Made by a program: the position numbers and the translations under genes. A stretch of DNA of 64,000 nucleotides from Actinomycetota bacterium (GTDB lineage Bacteria > Actinomycetota > Thermoleophilia > Gaiellales > Gaiellaceae): the NCBI GenBank assembly GCA_013816245.1, contig JACDEU010000002.1, positions 62,001 through 126,000 on the forward strand, given 5' to 3'. The notes under the pieces are model-generated. The model did not search any database. It was not told the DNA's origin and was given only the letters and a program-made list of their open reading frames with translations. Positions 7,057 to 17,104 of the stretch are shown here, piece after piece. How positions within the stretch are numbered: position 1 is the first letter of the stretch; each line of letters begins with the position of its first letter.

Positions 7057-9228
7057 ATGGCGCCTCGTCGTAAGCAAAAGCGCACCCTGAAACCGCGCCT
7101 GCCGGCGCGCGTTCGCACGAAGAAGCGTAAGAAGAGCAAGACGAAGAACGCCCAGCATCCCGAGCTGATCGGTCTAGGGCTCCTCGCTCTAGGGGTCTTT
7201 CTTGCTTCGGTCCTCTACCTCGGCTGGAGTGGAGGCATGGTCGGAGGCTGGATCGCCGACGGGTTCACAGCGGCTATCGGGGCCGCTGCCTATGTCGCTC
7301 CGGTGGCCTTCGTCGTCGTCGGGGCACTCATGGTGGCCCGGAGCTCGCTCGTGGACGTGAACCCATTTCGTACTGGTCTCGCGGTGACGAGCTTTGGCCT
7401 GCTCGCGGCACTCGGTGCGAGCCACGGCGGAGCGATCGGCCGCGGCCTCGAGGGGATCTTCGGCATCCTGGTCGGCTCGTCCGGCACGACGATCATCGGC
7501 GTGCTCGCGCTGGTTATCGGCGCCCTTCTGCTTTCGGGAGCTTCGGCCGGTGCGCTCGTCCGCCGCTCGGGGCACGCGGTGCGACGTGCGCACGATCGCG
7601 CCCGGCGCGCGCGGCCGGAGGACGACGAGGTTGTCCCCGCCGCCGTCATTCCGTTGCGCTCACTCGAGCCCCCGGTGGACGTCGTGCACGACTTTCCCGA
7701 CGTGGTGGGCGAGAACCAGCCGCAGCCGCTTCTGATCGAACCGGTCTCAACCGAGGATCCCGACCAGACGAGCCTCTTCGACGTCGGCGAGATCGCCGCC
7801 CACGAGGAGTACACCCTGCCGGACCGGGCAATCCTCCGCCGTTCTTCCACCGCGAACGAAGTCTCAAGCGATGTGGCCGAGCGCACTGCCGCTGCGCTTG
7901 TACAGACGCTCAAGCACTTCGGCATCGAGGCGACGATCAGCGGCCAGATCTCCGGCCCGCGTGTCACGCGCTATGAGCTGCAGCTCGCACCCGGCACGAA
8001 GGTCTCCAAGGTCGCGGCGCTGAAGGACGATCTCTCGTACGCGCTCGCGACGACCGAGATCCGAATCCTCGCCCCGATTCCGGGGAAGCAGGCAGTCGGT
8101 GTCGAGGTCCCGAACCTTTCGCCGAACCTCGTGACGCTCGGCGACATCTTCGACGACCTTCCAGCGACGGCGAGCCCGCTCGCTGTCTGGCTCGGCAAGG
8201 ACATCTCGGGCACGGCCGTCTGGACTGACCTCGCACGTATGCCGCACCTGCTCATCGCCGGCACGACGGGATCCGGCAAGTCGGGCTGCATCAACGCCCT
8301 CCTCACGTCGGTGCTGCTGCGCTCGACACCGGACGAAGTACGCATGATCCTGATCGACCCGAAGCGGATCGAGCTCGGCTTCTACGAGTCGATCCCGCAT
8401 CTGCTCGCTCCCGTCGTGACGAGCCCCAAGCAGGCTGCAGCCGCGCTGGCGAACGTCGTCGCCGAGATGGAACGCCGCTACGAGAAGCTGTCCATCCTGC
8501 GTGCGCGCAATCTGCCGGAGGCGAATCGCACGCTTCGGCAGCGTGGGGAGCAGGCGCTCCCGTATCTCCTGATCGTGATCGACGAGCTCGCCGACCTGAT
8601 GATGATCTCGCCGCAGGCCGTCGAGGACGCGGTCATCCGGCTCGCGCAGAAGTCTCGCGCGGTCGGGATCCATCTCGTGCTCGCAACGCAGCGCCCCTCC
8701 GTCGACGTCATCACGGGGATGATCAAGGCGAACGTCCCGTCGCGGATTGCCTTTGCGGTCTCCTCGCAGACCGACTCCCGCGTCATCCTCGACCAGGCGG
8801 GAGCGGAGAGCCTGCTCGGCCAGGGCGACATGCTCTTCAAGCCGCTCGGCACCTCGCGCTTGCAGCGCGTGCAGGGCGCCTACGTCTCCGAGGAGGAGAT
8901 CGCGCTTGTCGTCAGCCAGTGCGGCCAGCAGCGCGAGCAGGAGCTCGACGAATCACTGCTCGAGTTGCCGGAGGTCTTTGCGGAAGACGTCGATGCAGCC
9001 GACGGCGAGTTCGACCCGGACGAAGATCCCCTGCTCGAGAAGGCGATCGAGATCGTCGTCCAGACCCAGACCGCGTCCGTCTCTCTGATCCAGCGACGGC
9101 TCAGGGTCGGTTACACGCGTGCGGGCCGCCTGATCGACATGCTCGAACGGCGCGGGATCATCTCGGGATACGAGGGCTCGAAGCCCCGGCGCGTTCTCGT
9201 CGAGGACACCGAGCACAGCACGCTCTAA
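7057..9228 (+). CDS. ftsK: DNA translocase FtsK/SpoIIIE
   Basis: 723-residue FtsK, an ATP-driven DNA pump at the division septum. Domains in order: a very basic N-terminal tail (residues 1-33), four predicted membrane segments (about 36-165), an acidic/Pro-rich linker, alpha/beta motor with Walker A GTTGSGKS at residues 402-409 and Walker B LLIVIDELADL, the QRPSVDVITG segment, and a C-terminal winged-helix gamma domain (about 655-715) that reads oriented octamers. No Shine-Dalgarno precedes ATG 7057. It is shorter than E. coli FtsK because the linker is short, as usual in Gram-positive lineages. Confidence 0.95.
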   Translation: MAPRRKQKRTLKPRLPARVRTKKRKKSKTKNAQHPELIGLGLLALGVFLASVLYLGWSGGMVGGWIADGFTAAIGAAAYVAPVAFVVVGALMVARSSLVDVNPFRTGLAVTSFGLLAALGASHGGAIGRGLEGIFGILVGSSGTTIIGVLALVIGALLLSGASAGALVRRSGHAVRRAHDRARRARPEDDEVVPAAVIPLRSLEPPVDVVHDFPDVVGENQPQPLLIEPVSTEDPDQTSLFDVGEIAAHEEYTLPDRAILRRSSTANEVSSDVAERTAAALVQTLKHFGIEATISGQISGPRVTRYELQLAPGTKVSKVAALKDDLSYALATTEIRILAPIPGKQAVGVEVPNLSPNLVTLGDIFDDLPATASPLAVWLGKDISGTAVWTDLARMPHLLIAGTTGSGKSGCINALLTSVLLRSTPDEVRMILIDPKRIELGFYESIPHLLAPVVTSPKQAAAALANVVAEMERRYEKLSILRARNLPEANRTLRQRGEQALPYLLIVIDELADLMMISPQAVEDAVIRLAQKSRAVGIHLVLATQRPSVDVITGMIKANVPSRIAFAVSSQTDSRVILDQAGAESLLGQGDMLFKPLGTSRLQRVQGAYVSEEEIALVVSQCGQQREQELDESLLELPEVFAEDVDAADGEFDPDEDPLLEKAIEIVVQTQTASVSLIQRRLRVGYTRAGRLIDMLERRGIISGYEGSKPRRVLVEDTEHSTL

Positions 9229-9411
9229 GACACAGGGTGGCCGTACCGCAGTCGCCGGTTTGCCGTAGAAGACCGGTAGGCCGTTCGGCGTTCTTGTAGG
9301 CATGTACGAAACACGTGGATATCCGGTAGACGCCTTCGTCCGCGACCAGCGTGCTCGGCAACGCGCAAGGAAGCGTGCGAACCGTCCGGCGGCGCTTCGG
9401 AGCGCTTCGTG

Positions 9412-10638
9412 TCAGCTCCGGACGAGCCTGAGGCCTTCGAGCCCCCAGATGACGAACGCGCCCGTTCGCCGCGGCTCTTCGACGAGCTGAAAGTCCGGCC
9501 ACCAGCGCCGCAAGGCATCGAGGCTCGCCGCTAGCTCGACGCGTGCGAGCGGCGCACCGATGCAGACGTGGATGCCGCCTCCGAAGCCGATGTGCTGCGC
9601 GGCGTTCTCCCGGCGGACGTCGAACTCGTCCGGCCGTTCGAACACGCGCGGATCGCGATTCGCCGAGCCGAAGAGCAACGCAACCTTCGCACCGCGGGGA
9701 ATCGCGACGTCGCCGATCGCGAAGTCGTCAGTCAGGACCCACCGTTCGAAGAGCTGCAGAGGAGGATCGAACCTGATCAGCTCTTCGCTCGCCGCCTGCG
9801 GCGCGACGTCGCCGTCGACAACGCGGCGCCACTCGTCCGGATGGCGGGCAAAAGCGAGCGTCCCGTTGCCGAGCGTGTTCACCGTCGCCTCGTGGCCCGC
9901 ATTCAGCAGCACGATCACCGTGCTGACGATCTCGTCGTCGGACAACCGCGCGCCGTCGACGCGGGCCTCGACGAGCGCCGAGACCATGTCGTCGCGCGGC
10001 TTGGCGCGACGCTCGCCGATCAGCTCGCGGACGTACTCCTGGAACTCCGCCGCGGCATCGTTCGCCGCCGTAGCCGCTTCATCCGTCACGTCGAACTCGT
10101 ACATCTTGACCATGCGGTGCGACCAGTCGAGCAGGTCGCGCCGGCGATCGAGGGGTACACCGAGCATGTTGCAGATGACGGCGATCGAATACGGCTGCGC
10201 ATAGTCATAGAGCAGCTCCATCTCACCCGCGTCGGCGAGCGGCTCGAGAAGCTCGGCGGCAAGATCGTGCGCAGGTCCGCGCAGCCTCTCGACGCTGCGG
10301 GGCGTGAATGCCGCCGCGACCAGTTTGCGCAGGCGGGTGTGGTCGGGAGGCTCGAGCCACAGAAGGCTCCAGCGCTCCGAATCCCAGAAGGCCTGCCAGC
10401 GAGGATCGAGCCGGGGGGCGCCGATCTCCTCAGGCGCCAGGACGTGCCGGAAGTTGCGACCGAGCCGCCTGTCCCGCAGGCAGCTTCGGACGTCCTCGTG
10501 CCGCGTCACGAACCAGCGCTCGCGGTGGACCTCGTAGAAGACGCGGGCGCTCTCCCGAACCCGATTGAGCACCGGATAGGGATCCGAGAGGAACCCGGGA
10601 TCCGAGGGGTCGAACGAAATTGTTTGGGTTACGGACAG
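9412..10638 (-). CDS. Cytochrome P450 (probable CTG start)
   Basis: Soluble bacterial P450 monooxygenase. Visible: I-helix AGHEATVNT (oxygen activation), ExxR within SEELIRF, and the heme loop FGGGIHVCIGAPLAR with the axial Cys. The conserved N-terminal FDPSDPGFLSDPYPVL block reads in frame upstream of the first TTG at 10572, yet no ATG, GTG or TTG precedes it before a TAG. A CTG at 10638 follows the -10 box TATGGT by 6 nt, matching the leaderless spacing seen elsewhere, and gives 408 residues, the family's usual length. If CTG is not used the protein is 386 residues and lacks this block. No redox partner gene is adjacent; substrate unknown. Confidence 0.85.
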   Translation of the reverse strand: MSVTQTISFDPSDPGFLSDPYPVLNRVRESARVFYEVHRERWFVTRHEDVRSCLRDRRLGRNFRHVLAPEEIGAPRLDPRWQAFWDSERWSLLWLEPPDHTRLRKLVAAAFTPRSVERLRGPAHDLAAELLEPLADAGEMELLYDYAQPYSIAVICNMLGVPLDRRRDLLDWSHRMVKMYEFDVTDEAATAANDAAAEFQEYVRELIGERRAKPRDDMVSALVEARVDGARLSDDEIVSTVIVLLNAGHEATVNTLGNGTLAFARHPDEWRRVVDGDVAPQAASEELIRFDPPLQLFERWVLTDDFAIGDVAIPRGAKVALLFGSANRDPRVFERPDEFDVRRENAAQHIGFGGGIHVCIGAPLARVELAASLDALRRWWPDFQLVEEPRRTGAFVIWGLEGLRLVRS

Positions 10639-10644
10639 GGCCTA

Positions 10645-10650
10645 ACCATA
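10645..10650 (-). promoter_or_regulatory. -10 box TATGGT for the P450 gene
   Basis: On the minus strand TATGGT is followed 6 nt later by CTG 10638, consistent with a leaderless transcript using a CTG start. It is divergent from the transporter promoter 46 bp away. Confidence 0.4.
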
Positions 10651-10695
10651 GGCCCAGCTCGGCCGTCTTACTTCCCTGGCAGGGGGCGGCAGGCG

Positions 10696-10701
10696 TTAGC
10701 A
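10696..10701 (+). promoter_or_regulatory. -10 box TAGCAT for the nucleoside transporter
   Basis: TAGCAT lies 43 nt before the TTG start at 10745. Unlike the leaderless genes, this transcript would carry a short leader ending in a strong GGAGGAGGAGAG ribosome-binding site. Confidence 0.45.
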
Positions 10702-10744
10702 TCGCCCTGATGAATAGGTGGGTCTCGAGGAGGAGGAGAGTCTT

Positions 10745-11770
10745 TTGAGCAAGCATCGACTGGTGCCGTTCGGGCTGGCTGCCCTTGTCGCCATGGTTCT
10801 CATGGCAGTGGGCTTCGCGGCGAGCGGCACTGCGGCACCTCAGGCGACGTTCAAGGCTGGGCTGGTCAGCGACGTCGGCCGTTTCAACGACAAGGGGTTC
10901 AACCAGAACCAGCTCACGGGAATGAAGCGCGCGGCGAAGACGCTGAAGATTCAGTACCGCGCGGTTGAGTCCCGTTCGGCGGGCGACTACCTGCCGAACA
11001 TGGCATCGCTGGCACGAAGCGGCTACAACATCGTCATCTCGGCGGGCTACCTGATGTCGGATACGACCGAGGACGTGGCCGATCAGTTCCCGAACACGAA
11101 GTTCGCGATCACTGATCAAGGGGTGGCCGCTTTCAAGAGGAAGCACTCGAACATCGAAGGTTTGACGTACGACACGCAAGAGAACAGCTATCTCGTCGGC
11201 TGTCTGGCCGCGAAGGTCGCTGCGAGGAGCGGTAAGAAGAACATCAGCGTGGTGGGAGGCGTCAAGATCCCGCCCGTGGACACGTTCCTCGCCGGCTACA
11301 AGGCTGGGGCTCAGAAGTGCGCGCCGGGCACGACGGTCCAGACCGGCTACTCCGGGACGTTCATCGACCAGACCGCGTGCAAGACGATCGCGAGCAACCA
11401 GATCGACGCGGGCTCACAGGTGGTCTTCAGCGTCGCCGGTCCGTGCGGCCTCGGTGCCCTCGATGCGGCCAAGGAGCGCGGCCGCTGGGGCGTCGGCGTC
11501 GACGTCGACCAGTCGTTCCTCGGAAACTACATCCTTACGAGCGCCGTGAAGAGGGTAGATGTCGGCATCTTCCTCGCAGTCAAGGGAGCAAAGAGTGGCA
11601 AGGGCTACAAGCGCGGCGGTGACCTGGTGTTCAACCTGAAGAACCAGGGCGTGGCGCTGGGCAAGATCAGCGCAAAGGCCAAGATTCCGAAGGCCTGGCT
11701 CACCCAGATCAACAAGCTCAAGGCCCAGATCATCGCCGGTAAGATCAAGCCGCCGAAGACCGTCGGGTAG
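10745..11770 (+). CDS. BMP-family nucleoside-binding protein of ABC transporter
   Basis: 341-residue periplasmic-type binding protein of the BMP/PnrA family, which capture purine nucleosides for import. A signal peptide occupies about residues 1-31 (SKHRL, then a hydrophobic core ending FAASGTAAP). The family start GLVSDVGRFNDKGFNQNQ and the conserved SAGYLMSDTTEDVA and GVDVDQS segments are present. TTG 10745 is chosen because GGAGGAGAG lies 6-8 nt upstream. No lipobox Cys is seen at the cleavage site, unlike most Gram-positive homologues, so anchoring is unexplained. A strong terminator follows, leaving the remaining transporter genes under their own promoter. Confidence 0.9.
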   Translation: MSKHRLVPFGLAALVAMVLMAVGFAASGTAAPQATFKAGLVSDVGRFNDKGFNQNQLTGMKRAAKTLKIQYRAVESRSAGDYLPNMASLARSGYNIVISAGYLMSDTTEDVADQFPNTKFAITDQGVAAFKRKHSNIEGLTYDTQENSYLVGCLAAKVAARSGKKNISVVGGVKIPPVDTFLAGYKAGAQKCAPGTTVQTGYSGTFIDQTACKTIASNQIDAGSQVVFSVAGPCGLGALDAAKERGRWGVGVDVDQSFLGNYILTSAVKRVDVGIFLAVKGAKSGKGYKRGGDLVFNLKNQGVALGKISAKAKIPKAWLTQINKLKAQIIAGKIKPPKTVG

Positions 11771-11792
11771 CCCACACCGCAACGGATCGCTG

Positions 11793-11820
11793 AAAGAGCG
11801 GGCTCTCGGGCCCGCTCTTT
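11793..11820 (+). terminator. Rho-independent terminator after BMP gene
   Basis: Perfect 11-bp stem AAAGAGCGGGC/GCCCGCTCTTT with a 6-nt loop, followed by CTTA. It separates the highly needed binding-protein gene from the ATPase/permease genes and may set their expression ratio. Confidence 0.85.
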
Positions 11821-11833
11821 CTTATCCCCGCTT

Positions 11834-11839
11834 AGAATC
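11834..11839 (+). promoter_or_regulatory. -10 box TAGAAT, leaderless ATPase gene
   Basis: TAGAAT ends 8 nt before ATG 11848, directly after the terminator. No ribosome-binding site is present, so the transporter operon appears to start as a leaderless mRNA. Confidence 0.55.
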
Positions 11840-11847
11840 GCGCCCTC

Positions 11848-13376
<1,529 letters not shown>

Positions 13377-13380
<4 letters not shown>

Positions 13381-13565
13381 GCGCCCCTCGCCTTCGGCTC
13401 GTGCCCGTGAGGGAAGCCATGTTTCCCTCACGAACTCCCTTCTTTAGGGATCGCCTCGGTCACCGCGCCGGTGAGATCGCCGCGTGGGCCGAGGAGAGCA
13501 AGATGGGAAACCCCACGGTTTCCTTTGCCCCTTCCCTCGCTCACTGGGCAGAGGCTGCCCCGTGA
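13377..13565 (+). CDS. Doubtful 62-residue reading frame coupled on both sides
   Basis: GTG 13377 overlaps the ATPase stop as GTGA, and the stop (13563-13565) overlaps GTG 13562 of the permease in the same manner, so ribosomes could run through all three. The product is Arg/Pro/Ala-rich with no recognisable domain, and most of its length is made of palindromes, which argues it may be a by-product of an inserted palindromic element or merely a translational bridge. I give it low weight as a functional protein. Confidence 0.3.
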
Positions 13566-13570
13566 GCGAG
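13406..13570 (+). repeat. Three palindromes inside the nucleoside transporter operon
   Basis: Hairpin 1: CGTGAGGGAA/TTCCCTCACG (13406-13415 with 13423-13432). Hairpin 2: GGAAACC/GGTTTCC (13506-13523, loop CCAC). Hairpin 3: CTCGCTCAC/GTGAGCGAG (13536-13544 with 13562-13570) with an inner GGGCAG/CTGCCC stem and one mismatch; its right arm contains the GTG start of the first permease. They may be a REP-like insertion or an RNA element controlling permease translation. Confidence 0.6.
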
Positions 13571-14842
13571 CCCCAGTCGCAGGCTCCGCTCGGCGCGGAT
13601 CCGGAGGGCTATGCACCGACCGTCGCGCGGCGGCTGGCGTTTTATCAGCGCGCCGGCGGCATCGTCACACCGCTGATGACCGCGGTGGTCGCATTCTTGA
13701 TGGGCGGGATCGTCGTGCTTTCGACCGGCCACAATCCCTGGCGCACGTATAAGGCAATTTTCGAAGGATCCGGGCTCAACTGGTTCTTCCATGTTGGCAG
13801 CCATTCGATCCAGGTTCCGTTCACACACACGCACGTGTGGTTCTTGTGGGACACGAACACGAATCACACCGCCGCCTACAACCTCACGCAGACGCTGGTG
13901 ACGACTACGCCGCTGATTCTCACCGGGCTCGCGGTCGCATTCGCATTCCGTTGCGGCCTCTTCAACATCGGCGGCCAGGGTCAGTACCTCATGGGCACGA
14001 TCGTGGGCGTCTACATCGGTTCGCGGTTCACCGACATGAGCCATCTGCCGCACGTGCTCTTCGCGCTTACCTGCGCTGCCCTCGCCGGCGCCCTGTGGGG
14101 TGCGATCGCCGGCTTCCTCAAAGCCACGGTCGGGGCGCACGAGGTGATCACGACGATCATGCTGAACTGGATTGCGTACTGGGGCGGCAGCTATCTCTTC
14201 GGCCGCGACGGCCCCTTGCAGAACCACTTCAACAAGGCGGTCCCGATCTCCGACGACATCGTCGAGAACGCGAAGCTGCCGACGTTGTGGGGTAACCCCC
14301 ATCTTCAGGCGTTACACGTCGGCATCTTCATCGCCGTCGGAGCGCTGATCGCGTTCTACCTCATCCTCAACCGGACGACACTCGGCTACGAGGTACGCGC
14401 TGTCGGCTTCAACCCTGAGGCAGCGCGTTACGGCGGCATCAGTGTCGCGCGCAACTTCATCATCGCCATGGCGATCTCGGGTCTCTTCGCAGGCCTTGCC
14501 GGCGGCATCGACATTCTCGGCTGGCAATTCCGGCTCGGTGTGCTCGACGTCCAGGTGTCGAACATCGGTTTCATCGGCATCGCTGTTGCCCTGCTCGGGC
14601 GCAACACCGCGGTCGGGGTCGGCCTGGCCGCGCTCCTGTTCGGCGGGTTGCTGACAGGTACGTCCACGCGCAGCCTCGACCCCGAGGTGTTCCCGCCACA
14701 GTTGGCCGGCAACCTCGCGCTGATGATCCAGGCCCTCGTGCTGCTCTTCGTGGGGGCCGATCTCTTGATCCTCTACATCTGGCAGGCACGGCGGAAGTTG
14801 CGACTGCCCGGTACAGCCGACGCGGCGAAGGGTTCCGCGTGA
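13562..14842 (+). CDS. Nucleoside ABC transporter permease 1
   Basis: 426-residue inner-membrane permease of the BPD_transp_2 (YufP/NupB) family with about ten hydrophobic segments. Family landmarks include AFRCGLFNIGGQGQ, the cytoplasmic VITTIMLNWIA segment and the EVRAVGFNPEAARYGGI coupling loop that contacts the ATPase. An extra loop of roughly 45 residues after the first membrane segment (about residues 55-100) is rich in His and aromatic residues. GTG 13562 is chosen for the GTGA overlap; the codon sits in the right arm of a 15-bp hairpin, so initiation probably depends on translating ribosomes opening it. Confidence 0.9.
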   Translation: MSEPQSQAPLGADPEGYAPTVARRLAFYQRAGGIVTPLMTAVVAFLMGGIVVLSTGHNPWRTYKAIFEGSGLNWFFHVGSHSIQVPFTHTHVWFLWDTNTNHTAAYNLTQTLVTTTPLILTGLAVAFAFRCGLFNIGGQGQYLMGTIVGVYIGSRFTDMSHLPHVLFALTCAALAGALWGAIAGFLKATVGAHEVITTIMLNWIAYWGGSYLFGRDGPLQNHFNKAVPISDDIVENAKLPTLWGNPHLQALHVGIFIAVGALIAFYLILNRTTLGYEVRAVGFNPEAARYGGISVARNFIIAMAISGLFAGLAGGIDILGWQFRLGVLDVQVSNIGFIGIAVALLGRNTAVGVGLAALLFGGLLTGTSTRSLDPEVFPPQLAGNLALMIQALVLLFVGADLLILYIWQARRKLRLPGTADAAKGSA

Positions 14843-16017
14843 ACGCGGTCCCCGCACAGCCTCCGTGGCTCCCGACCACGCGACAGATCGCGATCGGCGG
14901 GATCGTGCTCGGCCTCTTCGCCTTCTGGCTGACGATTCCGCCCGTCAGCGCACGCAGCCCGTGGTGGCCGGTGTTCGCGGGGCTCTGTGCGATCGCCGCC
15001 GGGATCTGGGCAGTGACGCGCGACGTCCGCCGCCCCGGCTGGGGAGCGATCGCGGCAGGCCTCGTCGGCATCGCGCTCGGATTGCTCTCGACACGTGCCA
15101 GCGTCAGCAACCTTGACCAGGTCGTGGTCTGGTCCGCGCTGTTGTCGTCGACGCTCGTGTGGGCGACGCCGCTGACCTTCGCTGCGATCGGCGGCATGTT
15201 CTGCGAACGAAGCGGCGTCGTGAACATCGGCCTCGAGGGAATGATGCTTGCGGGCGCCTTCTTCGGGGCGCTCGGCGCGGACAAATTCAATTCCTGGGAA
15301 ATGGGGCTCGTCTGCGCGGCCATTGCCGGCGGCGGCTTCGCACTCGTGCATGCGGTCATGGCAATCCACTTACGCGCAGATCAGATCGTCAGCGGCACGG
15401 CGATCAACTTCCTCGCCCTCGGTGTGACCGGCTACTTCTTCATCCAGATCTACGGCGAGAACGGGACGCCTGGGAACCTTCCGCGCATTCCCGACGTCAA
15501 CATCGGGTTCCTCGGCAGCGTGTTCGGCCATCTGAGCCTGATGATCTGGTTGTCGTTCGTACTCCTGATCGTCGCGCACATCACGCTCTTCAAGACGGCG
15601 ATCGGGTTGCGCATCCGTTCCGTCGGCGAACATCCACGCGCTGCTGACACGGTGGGGATCTCGGTCTACGGCACCCGGTATGCGGCGGTCGTGTTGTCGG
15701 GCATGCTCGCGGCCCTCGGCGGCGCCTACCTTTCGATCGGATACCTCGGCTCGTTCAGCGAGAACATGACAGCGGGCCGCGGTTTCATCGCCCTCGCCGC
15801 CGTGATCTTCGGCAACTGGCGCCCCTTCGGCGCGTTCGCGGCAGCGCTCCTGTTCGGTGGGTCGACGGCACTTTCGTTCCGGCTCGCCCAGCCCTGGGGG
15901 AACGCTTCCGTTCTCTTCCAGGCATTGCCCTACGTCCTGACCCTGATTGCGGTGGCCGGCGTCATCGGCCGCTCCGTCCCACCTGCCGCAGCTGGCCGTC
16001 CTTACGTCAAGCAATAG
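14839..16017 (+). CDS. Nucleoside ABC transporter permease 2
   Basis: 392-residue second permease of the BPD_transp_2 family (YufQ/NupC type), with an N-terminal pair of extra membrane segments, then FCERSGVVNIGLEGMM and the coupling loop RIRSVGEHPRAADTVGI. GTG 14839 overlaps the preceding stop as GTGA. Together with permease 1 it forms the heterodimeric channel. C-terminus ends in a short hydrophilic tail. Confidence 0.92.
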   Translation: MNAVPAQPPWLPTTRQIAIGGIVLGLFAFWLTIPPVSARSPWWPVFAGLCAIAAGIWAVTRDVRRPGWGAIAAGLVGIALGLLSTRASVSNLDQVVVWSALLSSTLVWATPLTFAAIGGMFCERSGVVNIGLEGMMLAGAFFGALGADKFNSWEMGLVCAAIAGGGFALVHAVMAIHLRADQIVSGTAINFLALGVTGYFFIQIYGENGTPGNLPRIPDVNIGFLGSVFGHLSLMIWLSFVLLIVAHITLFKTAIGLRIRSVGEHPRAADTVGISVYGTRYAAVVLSGMLAALGGAYLSIGYLGSFSENMTAGRGFIALAAVIFGNWRPFGAFAAALLFGGSTALSFRLAQPWGNASVLFQALPYVLTLIAVAGVIGRSVPPAAAGRPYVKQ

Positions 16018-16342
16018 GCGCAGGGCCTGGGCGGCTTTGCTGCTCGGGCTCGCAAGCCTGCTCACGATGCCTGCCGCGATCGAGGTCGCCGGACGGTCCA
16101 AGCGCATCGGCCTGCTCGACACGGCGTACGCCGTCCCGCTCGCCTTTGTCCTCGCCCTGGCCGCGTTCGTGATGGCCGGGCGCGCCCGCAAGAACCTCCG
16201 CTGGCTCCAGCTGCGGGAGGGCAGGACCGGGGTAGCGACGGTCGCCGTCCTCGTGGCGGCGGTTGCGCTCTGCCTGGCGATCGTGGCCGCTCTCTCCGTC
16301 GGTTTCTACGGGCTCGTCGTGCTCTACCAGCATTCGCGCTGA
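15947..16342 (+). CDS. Small membrane protein, DUF4190-like
   Basis: At most 131 residues from TTG 15947; because that start overlaps the permease by 71 nt, an internal start such as TTG 16037 is as likely. The certain part has three hydrophobic stretches separated by a basic loop (AGRARKNLRWLQLREG), a layout like DUF4190 proteins in which two membrane helices flank a short cytoplasmic turn. It is the last gene of the transporter unit by position; the rodZ promoter follows. Function unknown. Confidence 0.55.
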   Translation: MRWPASSAAPSHLPQLAVLTSSNRRRAWAALLLGLASLLTMPAAIEVAGRSKRIGLLDTAYAVPLAFVLALAAFVMAGRARKNLRWLQLREGRTGVATVAVLVAAVALCLAIVAALSVGFYGLVVLYQHSR

Positions 16343-16372
16343 TCGCCACTTTCAGTGCAGCCCAGCAGCGCC

Positions 16373-16378
16373 TAAGAT
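16373..16378 (+). promoter_or_regulatory. -10 box TAAGAT before rodZ
   Basis: TAAGAT ends 12 nt before GTG 16391 in a GC-rich stretch with no ribosome-binding site, a short-leader or leaderless arrangement for the rodZ-cinA-thpR-recA-recX unit. Confidence 0.45.
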
Positions 16379-16390
16379 GGGGCCGCCGCC

Positions 16391-17104
16391 GTGTTCGAGA
16401 TTGGTAACAGCCTCCGAGAGGCACGTCATCGCCAGAGCCTGGACTTCCCCGAGATCGAGCAGGGGACAAAGATCCGGGGCAAGTATCTGCGCGCCCTCGA
16501 GGACGAGCAGTTCGACGTTCTCCCGGCGCAGACCTACGTCAAGGGCTTTCTGCGGTCGTACGCCGAGTATCTCGGCCTCGACGGGCAGCTCTACGTGGAC
16601 GAGTACAACTCCCGGTTCGTCGCCGGGGAGGAGGAAACGCCCTCCCGCCCTAGACGTTCCGCCCCACCGTCGCGGGGGGTGCAGGTTCAGTCTCGGGTCG
16701 TCCTACTGACGCTGCTCGGCATCGCCGCGGTGACGGCTCTCTTCATCGTGGCGTGGACGCGCGGCGAGCCCCAGAACGTCACACCGCTCGGGCTCCGGAC
16801 CACGCCGACGAAGACGACGACGACGACTCCGCCTGCAGCCCCGGCGACCGCGCGGCTGCTCGTGAAAGCGCAACGCGGTCCATGCTGGCTCCAAGTCCAC
16901 CGCAGCTCCGCAACCGGCCCGATTCTCTTCCAGGGCACACTCGAACAGGGACAGAAGCAGCTGTTCACCGGCCGCAGGCTCTGGATCACGCTCGATCGGC
17001 CCGAGAATCTCATCACGATCCTCAACGGGCGAACGCGCCGTTTGCCCGTCGGCGGCGTGAAGACGCTGCTCGTGACGCCGCGGGGCATCCGCCCGGCAGT
17101 GTGA
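16391..17104 (+). CDS. rodZ: RodZ-like helix-turn-helix membrane protein
   Basis: 237 residues. An HTH_25-type helix-turn-helix occupies residues 2-65 (LREARHRQSLDF, QTYVKGFLRSYAEYL), a Pro/Arg linker follows, one membrane segment spans about 103-122, then a Thr/Pro-rich stretch and a DUF4115-like beta domain (about 150-235). This is the layout of RodZ, which ties the elongasome to the cell membrane. Its stop overlaps GTG of cinA. In actinobacteria this gene often precedes cinA/recA as here. Confidence 0.82.
   Translation: MFEIGNSLREARHRQSLDFPEIEQGTKIRGKYLRALEDEQFDVLPAQTYVKGFLRSYAEYLGLDGQLYVDEYNSRFVAGEEETPSRPRRSAPPSRGVQVQSRVVLLTLLGIAAVTALFIVAWTRGEPQNVTPLGLRTTPTKTTTTTPPAAPATARLLVKAQRGPCWLQVHRSSATGPILFQGTLEQGQKQLFTGRRLWITLDRPENLITILNGRTRRLPVGGVKTLLVTPRGIRPAV

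Noticed and set aside
10430-11179. Minus-strand 249-residue gene across the P450 5' end and BMP gene
   Set aside because: It overlaps two well-supported genes and shows only low-complexity shadow sequence.
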